From NCBI RefSeq assembly GCF_932526225.1, contig NC_064040.1, positions 4,399,681 to 4,463,680 of the forward strand: a DNA stretch of 64,000 nucleotides, written 5' to 3'. How positions within the stretch are numbered: position 1 is the stretch's first letter; each line of letters begins with the position of its first letter. Below the pieces are notes generated by a model. That model was not told the DNA's origin. It ran no database searches and saw only the letters and a list, made by a program, of their open reading frames with translations. The DNA comes from Nematostella vectensis (taxonomy: Eukaryota > Cnidaria > Anthozoa > Actiniaria > Edwardsiidae). The translations under genes were made by a program, and so were the position numbers. Positions 39,101-50,026 of the stretch are shown here, one piece after another.

Positions 39101-40815
39101 CCAAAACGGCCGAAGGTCAACTTTCGGTTCTCAATAGACGTGCTATGTGTAGACAAAACTACAAAGCGTAAGATAGATCACTATGGTGTGTAGTCAAATT
39201 CGACAATAAACGTCCCGTGAAAATACTGCAAATGCATTAAAAAAACCCTTTTTTTCGGGGGTGGTCAGATTTTTATAAGAGAACTTCCCCCCCCCCCCCC
39301 CCCCCCCGTAAAAATTAGGTCCACTTTTTTTATTTCGCACCCCCTCCCGCCAAAAAAAAATCCTTGGTACGGGCCTGTTAAGTAAGACGATGAACGGAGA
39401 CCTGCAACTGACAAAATAACATACAATATAATGATACATGTTGCACACAAAAACAACATAGAATAATGAATTCGACAATTGCACAAATGCACTTTAAGGG
39501 TAGCGATGGGTAAGTCTGAAGACTTGCCAAGGCGCCGAGACCCGCGTTTCAAAATCCGAGCCCGAGATTTTTGTCAAATTTCAGAAACCGAGCCCGAGCT
39601 TCTCCGGTCTCTTAACTACCGAGCCCGAGCTTATCTTTCGAGGTTGTTTTCGGATAACTTGTTCGAGGTATGTCATAAACATCATTTTGAAAAAAGAATA
39701 AGTAGAGTTACAGTACATTCTTGCTACACAACGAAATAGAAGGCTAACCCGCAGCATGATAACAACATAAAACAGATCGCGTTTAACAAAAATCCGAGAT
39801 CCAGATCGCGTTTTAAAGACCGAGACTCCGAGGCCGTGGTAAAAACAGCGAGGCTCCGAGACCCCCAAAATTTTGGAAAAACGAGAATTTTTGCGAGACT
39901 TTCGAATTTTCGAGGTACCCATCGCTACCCCTCCTTTAAGGTCGCGCTTAACCTGGTACCTAAATGTCTCAAAGCTATACAGGCTCCTGGTGCTACAGTG
40001 CTACATGCCTTTAGCAATCTCAGGGTTTAAAACCTCTATATTTGTCTATTTTTAAAGGTTGGTGCTGTAGCAATAGACGAGTTTGGCAATGTTGCATGTG
40101 GCACATCAACAGGAGGGATGACTGGTGTTTATCATGGTAGAGTCGGTGATTCTCCCATTATTGGCTGTGGAGGTTATGCAGATAATGAGATTGCTGCCAT
40201 TTCAACTACTGGCTCAGGGGAATTTCTTCTTCGATGCACACTTGCCAGGTACACTTGTCTTCTAGAGAATGTTGGAAGTACTGTTACCTAGGGTATGAGC
40301 GGGGGTGGATGGAGGGGGAGGGGGGGTGAAATGAACAAGCACAATTAGTGAATCAAGGGAGAAGGAAAAAAAAATGAATTAGCACAGTGGAGAATTCAGG
40401 AGGTTGTGGTGCTCCAAAGGGAGGGAAATGTATGGGAATTAAAATCCGTGTTCCTTTCTCTTTACACAGTCATTCGATGTACATGATGCAGAGTGGCAAA
40501 ACTCCAACAGAGTCTGTCTTTGCTGCATTGGACAACATGGATAAACGGATTGGGGGCAAAGGCGGCATGATTGTTTTGGACTGCGAGGGAAACGCTGCTA
40601 TTGCACACAGCACCCCGCACATGCCATGGGCTCAGCGCAGAGAAGATGTGACAGCATTTGGTGTCTATCCTGGGGATGCTATGGCTGAAGTGTACTCTAC
40701 TGAAGGCATGAAAATAGTTGAGGCTCCTGGAGTAGCCTGTAAACAATATTCTGGCTCAAATGTAACCTCCTATGGTATAGGACAAGATAGTCTTGTGGCT
40801 GGGATGGATTTTTAG
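33144..40815 (+). CDS. isoaspartyl peptidase / L-asparaginase (ASRGL1-like), tandem copy 1, 6 exons
   Basis: Exons: 33144-33335, 37073-37181, 38045-38406, 38883-38918, 40058-40248, 40470-40815. Frame is kept throughout; 411 residues. It is an Ntn-hydrolase of the plant-type asparaginase family, which removes isoaspartyl residues and hydrolyses L-Asn after self-cleavage. Visible motifs: VVHGG (N-terminal), GEGGDMFA, the nucleophile Thr233 in HDT/VGAVAID at the exon 4/5 boundary, [25 protein letters not shown] and STTGSGE. All core catalytic and substrate residues of ASRGL1 appear present. Human ASRGL1 has about 308 residues; the extra length is mostly a Lys/Glu-rich, coiled-coil-like stretch (about residues 155-221, encoded by exon 3) just before the cleavage site. 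Introns contain a LINE, a gypsy fragment and at least three MITE-like insertions, but all splice sites look intact. C-terminus is LVAGMDF. Confidence 0.9.
34084..35640 (+). mobile_element. CR1-like non-LTR retrotransposon fragment (ORF2 N-terminus and endonuclease)
   Basis: Broken frames on the plus strand in asparaginase copy 1 intron 1. 34090-34488 includes [11 protein letters not shown], a degenerate 2A-like motif. 34925-35230 carries an APE-type endonuclease piece: [27 protein letters not shown] and [13 protein letters not shown]. The frame then runs into a perfect palindrome at 35181 and resumes in damaged form ([14 protein letters not shown]) afterwards. No reverse transcriptase is present, so it is truncated and inactive. 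Confidence 0.75.
35181..35228. repeat. 48-bp perfect palindrome
   Basis: aaggcctggctaaactaggc (35181-35200) plus gaca is followed at once by its exact reverse complement, with no spacer (centre acatgt). It interrupts the endonuclease frame of the LINE fragment: the right half is the left half read backwards. Confidence 0.95.
35641..36487 (+). mobile_element. second Ty3/gypsy fragment (integrase and C-terminal tail)
   Basis: Plus-strand integrase core [19 protein letters not shown] and [14 protein letters not shown], then frameshifted tail [20 protein letters not shown]. The tail closely matches that of the minus-strand gypsy at 28.0-28.5 kb ([20 protein letters not shown]), so both are one family in opposite orientation on either side of asparaginase exon 1. 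Truncated on both sides, no LTR seen. Confidence 0.85.
37295..37833. mobile_element. 539-bp MITE-like element in asparaginase copy 1 intron 2
   Basis: The left end ctatcaatgttatgcc and the right end ggcttaacattgatag are inverted, and the similarity continues through a GGGGGG/GGTGCGGCAAG stretch for about 35 bp. The matching intron of copy 2 lacks it, while flanking sequence (ttacagtccccaa; agctatacatgattag) is shared. Its aagccgatggggg word also occurs in the insertion at 32337. Confidence 0.75.
39040..39381. mobile_element. GTACCCAGG-family foldback copies, nested or rearranged
   Basis: Contains poly-G and poly-C tracts, the shared block acggccgaaggtcaactttc ggttctcaatagacgtgcta, and the terminus ccttggtacgggcct at 39367-39381. 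The same block and terminus occur at 43262-43428. Asparaginase copy 1 intron 4; absent from copy 2. Confidence 0.6.
39498..39930. mobile_element. 433-bp non-autonomous element with perfect 15-bp TIRs
   Basis: gggtagcgatgggta (39498-39512) and its exact reverse complement (39916-39930) bound the element. The interior repeats the word ccgag many times on one strand. ctttaag-type sequence lies outside both ends (near 39493 and 39934) and may reflect the target site. In asparaginase copy 1 intron 4; missing in copy 2. Confidence 0.8.
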
Positions 40816-43261
40816 AAGTCTATTGAGATAACCAAGGGGTATATTTTGCACATTTAAGACAACAGGTTGTTAACAATTTCTTTTGATGCATAAAGCAGTG
40901 CTGTTGTGTCCATAGCTACCAGGGGTCCTGCCCCCCAGTAAACAAAACAAAAAAATAGGTACAGCAGTCTTCTGTGCTTTGACTAAGTTGGTAAAATAAT
41001 CGTGTCAATCGTTGACGTGTTGCATGTAATTCTACATCCATGATGGAAAACAGCAAACTCCAGCCAGTTGCCACTAAAATGCTCCTAAATGGGAGCCCGA
41101 GATTTCTATGAACTGATAGTTGGACTTTAGCTCAAAACGCACGCGTTTACGCTATGAGCTGATAGATAGCGAGTAGGTAGGCCAAACAGCCCGCACCATT
41201 CCCAGTAGATCACTTGTTTGAATCAAATGATATCTTTGATATCATCAAGTAAAGCACATACGCCCTTTAAAAACATATCTATTTGCTAATTAGATGCTTC
41301 TTTCCTGTTTCGACTCAGTATAGCATGCACACATGCTTTAGTGTTGCGAGAGAGGATTTGGTTAAAGCGCACGGTCAAAGATATTATAAAGAGCAAGACA
41401 GTTTATTTATTTCACGAATTTATTTCTTAAAACGAATATATTTCTTAACATGTGAACGAGATAACTTGTGAGCCTATTCGTAGATCAGGGTTTGTACAAT
41501 TTTTCACAAATCAAATTCAAGTACTTTCAAAGACTTTTTCAATGACTTTCTGTAGAAATTCAAGTAGTTTAAAAACGATAAAACCACATAGACAATATAC
41601 GGTCAATAATGTTTTAGAGTCACCAACTTTGCTGAAGCTCGTTTTAATTGTACATGACTCATACCTTACATTTAAGGCAAAAAATTATGCATTTATGATT
41701 CACTGGTGAGCAACATGCATTCATGATTAACTGGTAGCAAATGCTACTAAAACAGTGATTTCACGCAAACTAGACTGATTTCAAGCGAAACGCTTAAATG
41801 ACTACAATATTTCAACTTTTTGCGAGAAATTTCTTCCACGTCTTTTAAAGCCCAAGTCCACCGATATCTGTAATGTGATCATGAACAACTCTTTGGGCAA
41901 TAAAGCTTCTTTCCTTAACACATTGACCCCTCAACCGGCCTGTACCGGCTTTGAGAGTACCCACAACCCCAAGAATTCATAAATGCAAAATAAACACAAA
42001 AAGATATAGATACTCAGGCATCAGTCTAAGGGATAAATGGTCTTGATATGCATCCAACCAAGGTGTTGGCATCTACTCTTAAGCCAAATAATAGCACAGG
42101 TTCTTTGACAAATTTCAAATCGAACAGGGAAAGAAAAGCAGAATCACCCCTCTCAATAAAACGCTCAAAATACCACAAAGGGAGAGAGATCAGCAAACAC
42201 AGCTCAAGACACAAATATATACCTTTATTCTGATCCTCCAGGTTCATTTCCATGGCCTCAAAACACAATGTCCACTCCTTGAAGGCTTGTAAAAAAACTT
42301 GGGTGCCTTTACAGAATGCAAAGCATTCTGGAAGATCCAGAGAAAAATTCACGAGGGGAGGGCCAGTCAACACTCCTCTCCCCAAAGTCAGATGGTTTTT
42401 CACCCCGAAGCCAAACAAATCAATTCCAGGTCATACAGACCCAGAAAAGCAGTGTAAACAATTTTGAAATCAATTTGGTTCCAAAAAAGTCAGCATTTAG
42501 GAGAGCTGTGGTGATTCATTAGAAAATTATTCTTATCCAGGCAAAGCCAAACAAGAAAAAATCATCATGAATCCACCTTTGCTTGCAAATATCCATAAGC
42601 AAAGCACTCAATTATGCCCCTAATAGACTTCATGATGTCCTGAGACACTCTCCTAATATGCTCATAGCTGTATTTTTGATGAAAAATACAAGCAACCATC
42701 AACTTGTGCTGGCTTCAGCACAACGACGAGGGATTAAAAGTGGGGACCGCAAAGCACTGTTGGAAAGCTTGGATACCGCTGACTAGGTGCACCTGTGTTT
42801 GATTTTGACAGGCTGTATAAAACTCAGAATAGGAGGGAGGTATCTGTTTTCAGTCTGTTTTTTATTTTGTAAATTCAGCTAAAAAATAGCCAGTCAACGG
42901 GTTAAGGTTTCAACCATCAGCTGGCGATTTACCAAGAATCCCCTTGACAAGCTTTCCATTACAGTTTTCCGAGACCACTCTGCGAAGCCAGATGCTGCAG
43001 GAAGAACTTGTCCAGCCTATCTTGCTTGTAGTTAAAATCCAAAAACAGTGTCTTCTGAGCTTTCTCTGCTTTTTCGACAAACTCCGTATACTGGAGCACC
43101 AGGGGGTACATTTTTACCGGCGCGCTTGCACTCCACCATCTTCGTCAGTAAGAGCTTAAATTTGGAGATGCACACTTCTTTCCCCAGGACAATATGAGTG
43201 GAAACTAGGCAGATTATGTTTATTCTGGCCATGGAATACGCAATTGGGGTCTTCTCTAGTC

Positions 43262-43428
43262 AGGCCAGTACCCAGGGTACCCCCCCCCCTCCCCCACAAC
43301 GGCCAAAGGTCCACTTTCGATTCTCAATAGACGTGCTATTATTTGTAGAAACTCCCCCTCGAAAATATATGGTCTTCTTTTTCGGATTTCGCACCCCTCC
43401 CCCCAAGAAAAATCCTGGGTACGGGCCT
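43262..43428. mobile_element. 167-bp foldback element, intact copy of the GTACCCAGG family
   Basis: aggccagtacccagg (43262-43276) matches the reverse complement of cctgggtacgggcct (43414-43428) with one mismatch. The interior holds C-rich tracts and the block ttctcaatagacgtgctatt shared with 39.1 kb. It is the best-bounded member in this window. Confidence 0.8.
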
Positions 43429-44209
43429 CCTAGTAGCTTCTGCACGACACAAGAAATCCCGGAACGCCTGCTTGAATTGGTAAACCTGAAAATATTGGTA
43501 AACCTGAAAATATTCAAATCGAAAAAATAATAAAAAGAAAACCCACGGACATGAAGAGAGTGGAAAAAATAGGAAATACTGAGTTTACATTACTTGGCTC
43601 GTAAATAGCACTATTAGATGAAGTACTGACCCCCTATTCCAACATCTATATCTTACAAAAAAACTACTGTAAGTCGATGCACTATGCTTTATGGTTAGAG
43701 CCTCCTATGAAATTCTTCAATATACTTTCCTGACGTTCACTGACTTTATTGTCTGCCAAAAGCGTCTTCACCTTTCTATTTTCCAAAAATTTTACATCTA
43801 TCCTCTTGATATCAAGGTATGTTTCCTTCTGTGACAAGTCAATCTTAGTCAACTTAAATGCAGAGTTTGGTGGCTGGAGACATCTGGTTTAATGAATCTC
43901 TTCATTAAATCTTGGATCAAATGTAGCATCCTTGATGACTTTGAAAGACTTTGAATTGGGTGTTGGATACTTCTTCTCTCGAAGCACTGCTTGCACATAT
44001 CGACACATAAGCCTCGATGTTGTCCCATGTCGACCCATAGTTCTTTAGCCCTTACAGAGACAGGGACATTCTCAAGCCATCTGTGCTAACAGAACTTGAG
44101 GGGGGGAACGGTAATCCTGTTAGTTCTTTTAAGTCCTCTCTTCTAGCAGGACAGTCGACAAAAAACCAATAAACTGAATAAAAGTACCTCCTCCACATTC
44201 CACTGAGAA

Positions 44210-44291
44210 GCTTTGCAATGCATTCAAATGCATTGCAAAGCACAATGCATCCACAATGCATTTAAAGCTCCCGCTTTAAATGCATTGTGGA
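44210..44291. repeat. two adjacent perfect hairpins sharing AATGCATT
   Basis: Hairpin 1: gctttgcaatgcatt (44210-44224), loop ca, inverted arm 44227-44241. Hairpin 2: tccacaatgcatttaaagc (44250-44268), loop tccc, inverted arm 44273-44291. Arms are perfect (15 and 19 bp) with 2- and 4-base loops. Confidence 0.92.
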
Positions 44292-45249
44292 TAACGCGTA
44301 GACCACATGAACCCACATTAATGAGATTTGGGGTGCTTTCGTTGGCCTCCAGACGTCAATCAATGCCACTTGATTGCAAAAGAAGTTTTCATAACTTGAA
44401 ACATGTCCTGTGCAGTTGCATGACCCATGAATACATAGGTGACATATCTAGTCTTGACTCTTGGCGTTATCTCGTAACAATATCTGACATGGATGGAGCT
44501 CAGATTGGCAGGTCATTCGATTGCAAAGGTGAAATCTATGTTCTTATAGATTTGCCTGGGCAGTTGACACATTTTCCATAAGCCATATTTAAATATAGAA
44601 GACCCTCTTTTCTTTGCAGCGACTGTCTTCTGGCTGATCACTAACTCTTTTTTTTCACGGTTTATCTGCTTGTTTTATAAAAGAAAAGGAACAAAAACAA
44701 ATCTCAAGTAGTAATATTTTATTAAACAAAAGAAATTATTTAATTTAAGGTCTGATAACCATAACAGGCAATCTGATTAGTTGGGGAGGGGACATGCAAT
44801 TATAGATATTCTGGAAAAAAAGACTGCTTTTTGGTGGCTGAGTGGGAGGGGCACAACCCGTGTGCCCACCCCGAGCTGCATGCCTGTACACACCCAGTAA
44901 GCCATTTGGATCTAAGTGGTGACCATGAAAATAGCTATTGAAATGATTAACTTTACATGTGTTGACATATAGTGTACAATAAAGAATTTATGATCTCCTG
45001 CTTATTTCTTACAATAGATTCTGTTTACAAAAATACACCACAGTGTTCAATGGAGCCCACTGATTTCTGAAGAATCTCCTCTATGGCTTTGTATGTGCCT
45101 TCCTTTGATTTGTTTATTGTTTTTTTTTCTAAGAAATATTCTCTATCTCTTATTGAATGTCATATTCTTAATAAAACATTTTAATGAAAAATGAAACATT
45201 TGCAATAAGAACTAGAGGATTCTGTTGTGTTTGATATTCTTTAGCCTAT

Positions 45250-46850
45250 CCATTTGACTTTATAATATTTTTGTCTAAACAATATATATAGTAGATCTTA
45301 TTGTTTATTTTGCACTTACATAAATGAAATAGTAATTAACAATAAAAACAATTAAACAGTAGTTACATTATGGCTCATTTTGGGTGTAACAGCAAATTTA
45401 CCATAATATGAAACGTAGCTAAAGTTTTCCCGTATTTTATTATGGTTCTAGCTCCACTGTGACTTTGTTCTCTTTGCTATTGTAGCCCTCTACCCCTAGA
45501 GATATCATCTGGTGTATGAGGAATAGGATATTAAACACACGATGATACTAGGCTGCTACCAATTTAAAATCCTGATATATGTGACAAGATGACTTGTGCC
45601 GAGTGTACCCAAACGTCTTGTCAATTGTACGGGGGGAAGAAAGAGACCACAGACCAAACTGTTGAGACCCACTGCTTTACTATGGAAGAGCTGGAACTAA
45701 CTGTAGACGAACTAGAACTTGAACTTTAGACGAACTTTGGACGAATTAGAACTTGAACTTTAGACGAACTTTGGACGAACTAGAACTTGAACTTTAGACG
45801 AACTTTGGACGAACTAGAACTTGAACTTTAGACGAACTTAATACAATTTTACGGTTGCTCCTTTCATAGGCAGGGTGCATCTGCGTGTGTATGCCTAGGC
45901 ACTCATGGGTTACGTGTACCATTACATCATAAATGAAGAAGTTCATTGGTTTACCAGATTTTCTAGGTAACGGGTACACGGGTTGGCCCAGGGGTGAATA
46001 CATAAACAGGACATGCGCAGATGCTGTTTAAAGGCATATTTTCCAACATAAAACTAATATAAAATTAGTAAAAGTAGCAACAGAAAGGAAGAGCTAAATC
46101 TAACGTAACTGACGGTACTAAAAACTTTAACTAAAATTCAAAAAGGAAAAAGTTATAATCGAAAAACTCAAAGGTTAATTATGTTGTCAGATAAGACAAA
46201 GTGTCAACAAAAACGAAGTCTTTGAAGTTGCTACTGCAAATTAACTAAACATGTTTCTTTTATTAAATCTCACACCTAAGGGTCTTTGAAGTTAGGGCCG
46301 CCAATCAACTGAATATGATTCTCTTATTAAACATGTATCCTCAATTTGAATCCCTTCGAGATAACGCAACACAAATCACCCAAGTGTGCAACCCTTAATC
46401 ATCAAGGCCCGCGTACAAGTTGCAAGGCTTAGGCTTGTTAATTTGTACTGTATGGTACACAAAAGGATAGAGCGTTATTACATACACACACTTCCAATAT
46501 CGCTATGCCGTGCTATTGTGTTAATATAGTGCTTATTTTAGATGTTTACGGTGCCGTATAAAATATTTAACTTGTAGCCACTAAATAAATATAAAAACTT
46601 AATATCACTCTTATGACATATACATCCAGATATTCCATATGGCCCTCTCATTTGGCACCAAAATATTTTTGTCTAAACAATATAATAGCATAAATGGTCT
46701 TGTTGTTTACTTTGTGCTTACAAGTGAAATGATAAATACCTTAAACAATGGAGACCAATATATATTGTTCATAACAATGACTCACTTTGGTTTAACAGCC
46801 AATTTGATCCTAACCCCCTTTTACTTTTATGGGGCCACATGGTGTTTCTA
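45250..46850. repeat. diverged direct repeat pair of about 200 bp
   Basis: About 45257-45420 and 46640-46810 share aatatttttgtctaaacaat, then related tgtttattttgcacttacat, aatgaaatgataa and atggctcattttggg-like blocks in the same order. They are probably two copies of one old element; a spurious 70-codon frame falls in the second. Confidence 0.55.
45706..45840. repeat. 34-bp tandem repeat, 4 copies
   Basis: The unit is gacgaactagaacttgaact plus ttagacgaactttg. The copies are almost identical. Intergenic. Confidence 0.93.
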
Positions 46851-47885
46851 ACCCCAATACCCAGTCAGAATTAACATTGCTTAAATAATTAAATGTTTTT
46901 TAATGGTTAAACAAAAAACATTTTTAGTCATACATGTCACAACACAGTTACTCAAACAAATTGCAATCCGTCACATGCATATGAAATCCCTCAGGTATCC
47001 CAGTCAACCCTGCGCTAAGGGTCTTTAATAAAACAATATGTTTTCAGCGCTTGGAGAGGTCGCTGGATGCCATATTGAAGACTCTGAGGCAATGTTGTGG
47101 TTTATATTCGATATTTATTTCGCTGTAAATTCCACTTTACGTGGCAGAACAAATGAATAACACTTCCCTCGACTAACAAAATATGTTCAACTTTGCCGGT
47201 TATTTTCCAAGGTGGTGACTGTGACTGTGAATAAGCAGAGACCACCAGTAGCAAAAATACGAGAGAGAGAAAAAGCAATACTCGAACGAAGAGAATAACA
47301 TACGTCAAAATGTGTTTACCTATGCAATAAATAAACCTTGCACTAAAAGTCTTACCAATGATATGATTCTTGTCAGCATTGAATATTCGATATCCCTTCT
47401 AATAAAGATACTGAGTACTCGCTTCGATCCAAATTCGTGCCTGATTTGACTGCCAATAGTGATCGCTGGACCTCCGCTCGCTTGCTAAACCTCACGAACG
47501 TCTCAAAATTTCATCTTACTGATTTTTAAATAAAAAAAACGATAATCCTTGAAAATAAAACGCTAACTAATAAGAAAAATCATTGTTCGTAACAGAAACT
47601 TGGATGTAGCTTTCGGATGGGCAGTAAAACAGAGAAAATTTCGAAGATTTATCAACGGCACTTTTCCCCCTTCTCAGAGATCGATCATGGCTATCCGTTT
47701 TGGAAGGCTGGAGAAGGCTCCTCATGAGAACTAAGAACTAAGACAATGGTTTGCAATCATATTCATAGTAGTTTTGGATGGGACATTGATGTAAAAAAAC
47801 ACCAAAATATAAAATACTGCAAACCAGGTATCGAATTTAAAAAAACACTTTCATGTCTGATTGCGAAACGATGCAGAGGAATAAG

Positions 47886-48660
47886 AGTGTAGTTTCATAA
47901 CAGAGTTCGTATGAGCGAACAAATCAATCTCGTTGAAATAAATATGCTGATTTGAAAATAAAGCAGTAGTTTGAAGTTGCTGCTGCTCAATGCCGCCATT
48001 TTTGCCATTCTAAGCTGTTTTAACCGAATTTTTCTCGTCGCCTTCTGTATTATATACAAAAGGCGACAGGAAAAATTTGCAGCGGCTAAAACAGCTTGTT
48101 TTATTTTCAAATCAGCATATTTATTTCAACAAGATTTGTTCGCTCATACAAACTCTGTTATAAAACTACACTCGCCGTGAGTCTGGGCCAAACTGTTGCG
48201 AAGCATTCTGGCTGGTGGAATTTGGCATGGCGTGTATTGTCTTTTTCTCCACGAACGGCCCATCGAACTCGAGGGTCGCTATCACGAATATTTTCAAATT
48301 CAAACTCGCTCAAACGGCAAAACGGGGACGAATAGACGATTAAAAGGTATGGTTGGAAAGATAAATACGTGTGCTATGATTCTGAAAGGTTTATTTTGCC
48401 GTGCGATTCTGGATTTCGAAACGATCGGTCGATTTGTTGAGCACTTTGGAATTTGGCGGTTGTCGGAGTTTGCAATCTTGTCTATTTTATATAAGTACAG
48501 AAGGCGACGTGAAAAATTTTCAGCGGCTGAAACAGCTTAGAATGACAAATAATGGCTGGATTGAGCAGCAGCAACGTCAAACTACTGTTTTATTTTCAAT
48601 TCAGAATATTTATTTCAACGAATTTTTTGCTCATGCAAACTCTGTAATAAACCAACACTC
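47886..48660. mobile_element. foldback element with an extra direct copy
   Basis: 47886-47962 and 48100-48172 are inverted copies of about 75 bp (agtgtagtttcataacagag; cgctcatacaaactctgtta) around a small core. A third copy in direct orientation with the second lies at about 48480-48660 (gcggctgaaacagctta ... ccaacactc). Short frames here are shadows of the repeat. Confidence 0.7.
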
Positions 48661-49726
48661 GCCGTGAGCCTGGGCTACCTGTGATCAAATAACACAGATA
48701 TCTACTAAATGCGTATTGTTTACCCACCATTTCAGGAATCTGGTTGGTTATAGCACGGGCAAACCAGACGAAATGTGCGTGTATCGAATATTATATATTA
48801 TATCTTTAATTTGTTCACCGAATATATCTGTAATAACGCAAATTTCTTGAAAATGTTGTCATATATTGATCTGGTTACTTTTTAGCCGTGATTCATAACA
48901 GTTTAGGCGATTTTCCTCCCTCATCTCGGTTCTCCTCCTCCCCACTCGTAATCACAACTTCCACTCTTCGAGGCAATTTTTTCGGCAAAATTCAGTGACG
49001 AGCGAAACGAGGAGGCTCTGGGCGAGGCGAGCAGCTTCTTTCAGTTCCTTGGTCAACGAGATTGTCATAGTAACACAAAACCATATTTAGTCAATATACC
49101 CATATTTGGAATAAGCTTAAAAACCGGTTTGTTGGGTTTGTTTTGCAAAGGTTGAAAGTTCAGCTTTTCCATTGCGTGTAGTAACATGGAGTTCAACGCT
49201 AGTTTCGACCGTTTTCATGCGTCCTTGATTCTCCTATTTGTTTTCGGGCTGGGGCTGCAGGGATCTTGCAGTTTGTACCAAAGGCGAAGTTGAAAATGGA
49301 ACTAAGCCGGCCCGCATCGGGGCGCAAACGGTGCCTTTCCGAGGCTTTTCCAACCTATCGCTCTCGATTGCTCACATGTCCTTGCGTTTGTGGATTTGAA
49401 ATTTTGCCGTTCTCTATCAATGATTCCTTTACGTTCTCTACCTTTTCAAGCTGCCTTACGCAGGAGGTTTCTTATTGTAACGTTTGCTGGTAAAAAAAAA
49501 ATAATAAACAGACGTTCTACGAATCGCGCCTTCCTTGTCTTAGAGCCAGTAAAACAAATTAAACTTGCCTATAGAAGTGTTGTTGCAGTTATGACAGAAA
49601 TTAGAGCAGAAAAATGGCATTTTCGCTGAGCTTAACCGCCAGCTACGCAGGCTATACTGTTTTAGCAGGCTACGAATTCTGCTATAAAGCCGAAATTTTG
49701 TTTTCTTTTAGAATTTATTAAGATAT

Positions 49727-49740
49727 GGGCTTCCTGTGTT
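49727..49740 (+). promoter_or_regulatory. GGGCTTCCTGTGTT motif about 290 bp upstream of asparaginase copy 2
   Basis: The same 14-mer is found at 26837-26850 (old flank of copy 1) and at 55524-55537, 110 bp before the BPNT1 ATG. It contains an ETS-type core (AGGAAG on the other strand), and ccaatgaaaacgacgta follows at the first two sites. A regulatory role is only inferred. Confidence 0.3.
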
Positions 49741-50026
49741 TCGGATGCCAGCCAATGAAAACGACGTACCAGATGGCAGCTTGACTACAAACCGGTTTTC
49801 ACTGCCGGTTTTCACATCAAGTTTCTCCCCGGGGCGGTAAGAAAGAAACGCGTTTTTTTCCTGTTTTATTGCTGGTCTTGCCAGAAATGAATTCTTGTTT
49901 CCAAAACACGAATAAATGGAGAATCAAAGATTCGTTAGTTTAGTTTAGATCTTTGAGCGAGCAAACGTGAGGTTTACATTTGTACTGTGACTTGTCCGTT
50001 TGGTCGATCTTTCCTTTCAGAGAAAA

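Larger units (their letters stand above)
40816..50026. other. intergenic region between the asparaginase copies
   Basis: About 9.2 kb with no host gene that I can support. Minus-strand coding-like remnants lie at about 42026-42418 and 43680-43860 (TYLDIKRIDVKFLENRKVKT) and may be old transposon protein. The rest is AT-rich with MITE-like and foldback repeats listed separately. The last about 350 bp before copy 2 share sequence with 26.8 kb and 33.1 kb and include its promoter. Confidence 0.5.

Noticed and set aside
42026..42418. 130-codon minus-strand ORF
   Set aside because: No recognisable domain, no clear splice sites and a weak start; more likely a remnant of transposon sequence.
47102..47308. 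Minus-strand 68-codon frame with a signal-peptide-like start and EGSVIHLFCHV
   Set aside because: Starts at TTG, with no in-frame ATG upstream and no supporting exon; the hydrophobic stretch is probably chance.
49186..49493. ATG followed by a secretory-like leader (MEFNASFDRFHASLILLFVF) and a second frame after it
   Set aside because: The first frame stops after about 35 codons and the second is in another frame without a clear intron; not enough to call a gene.
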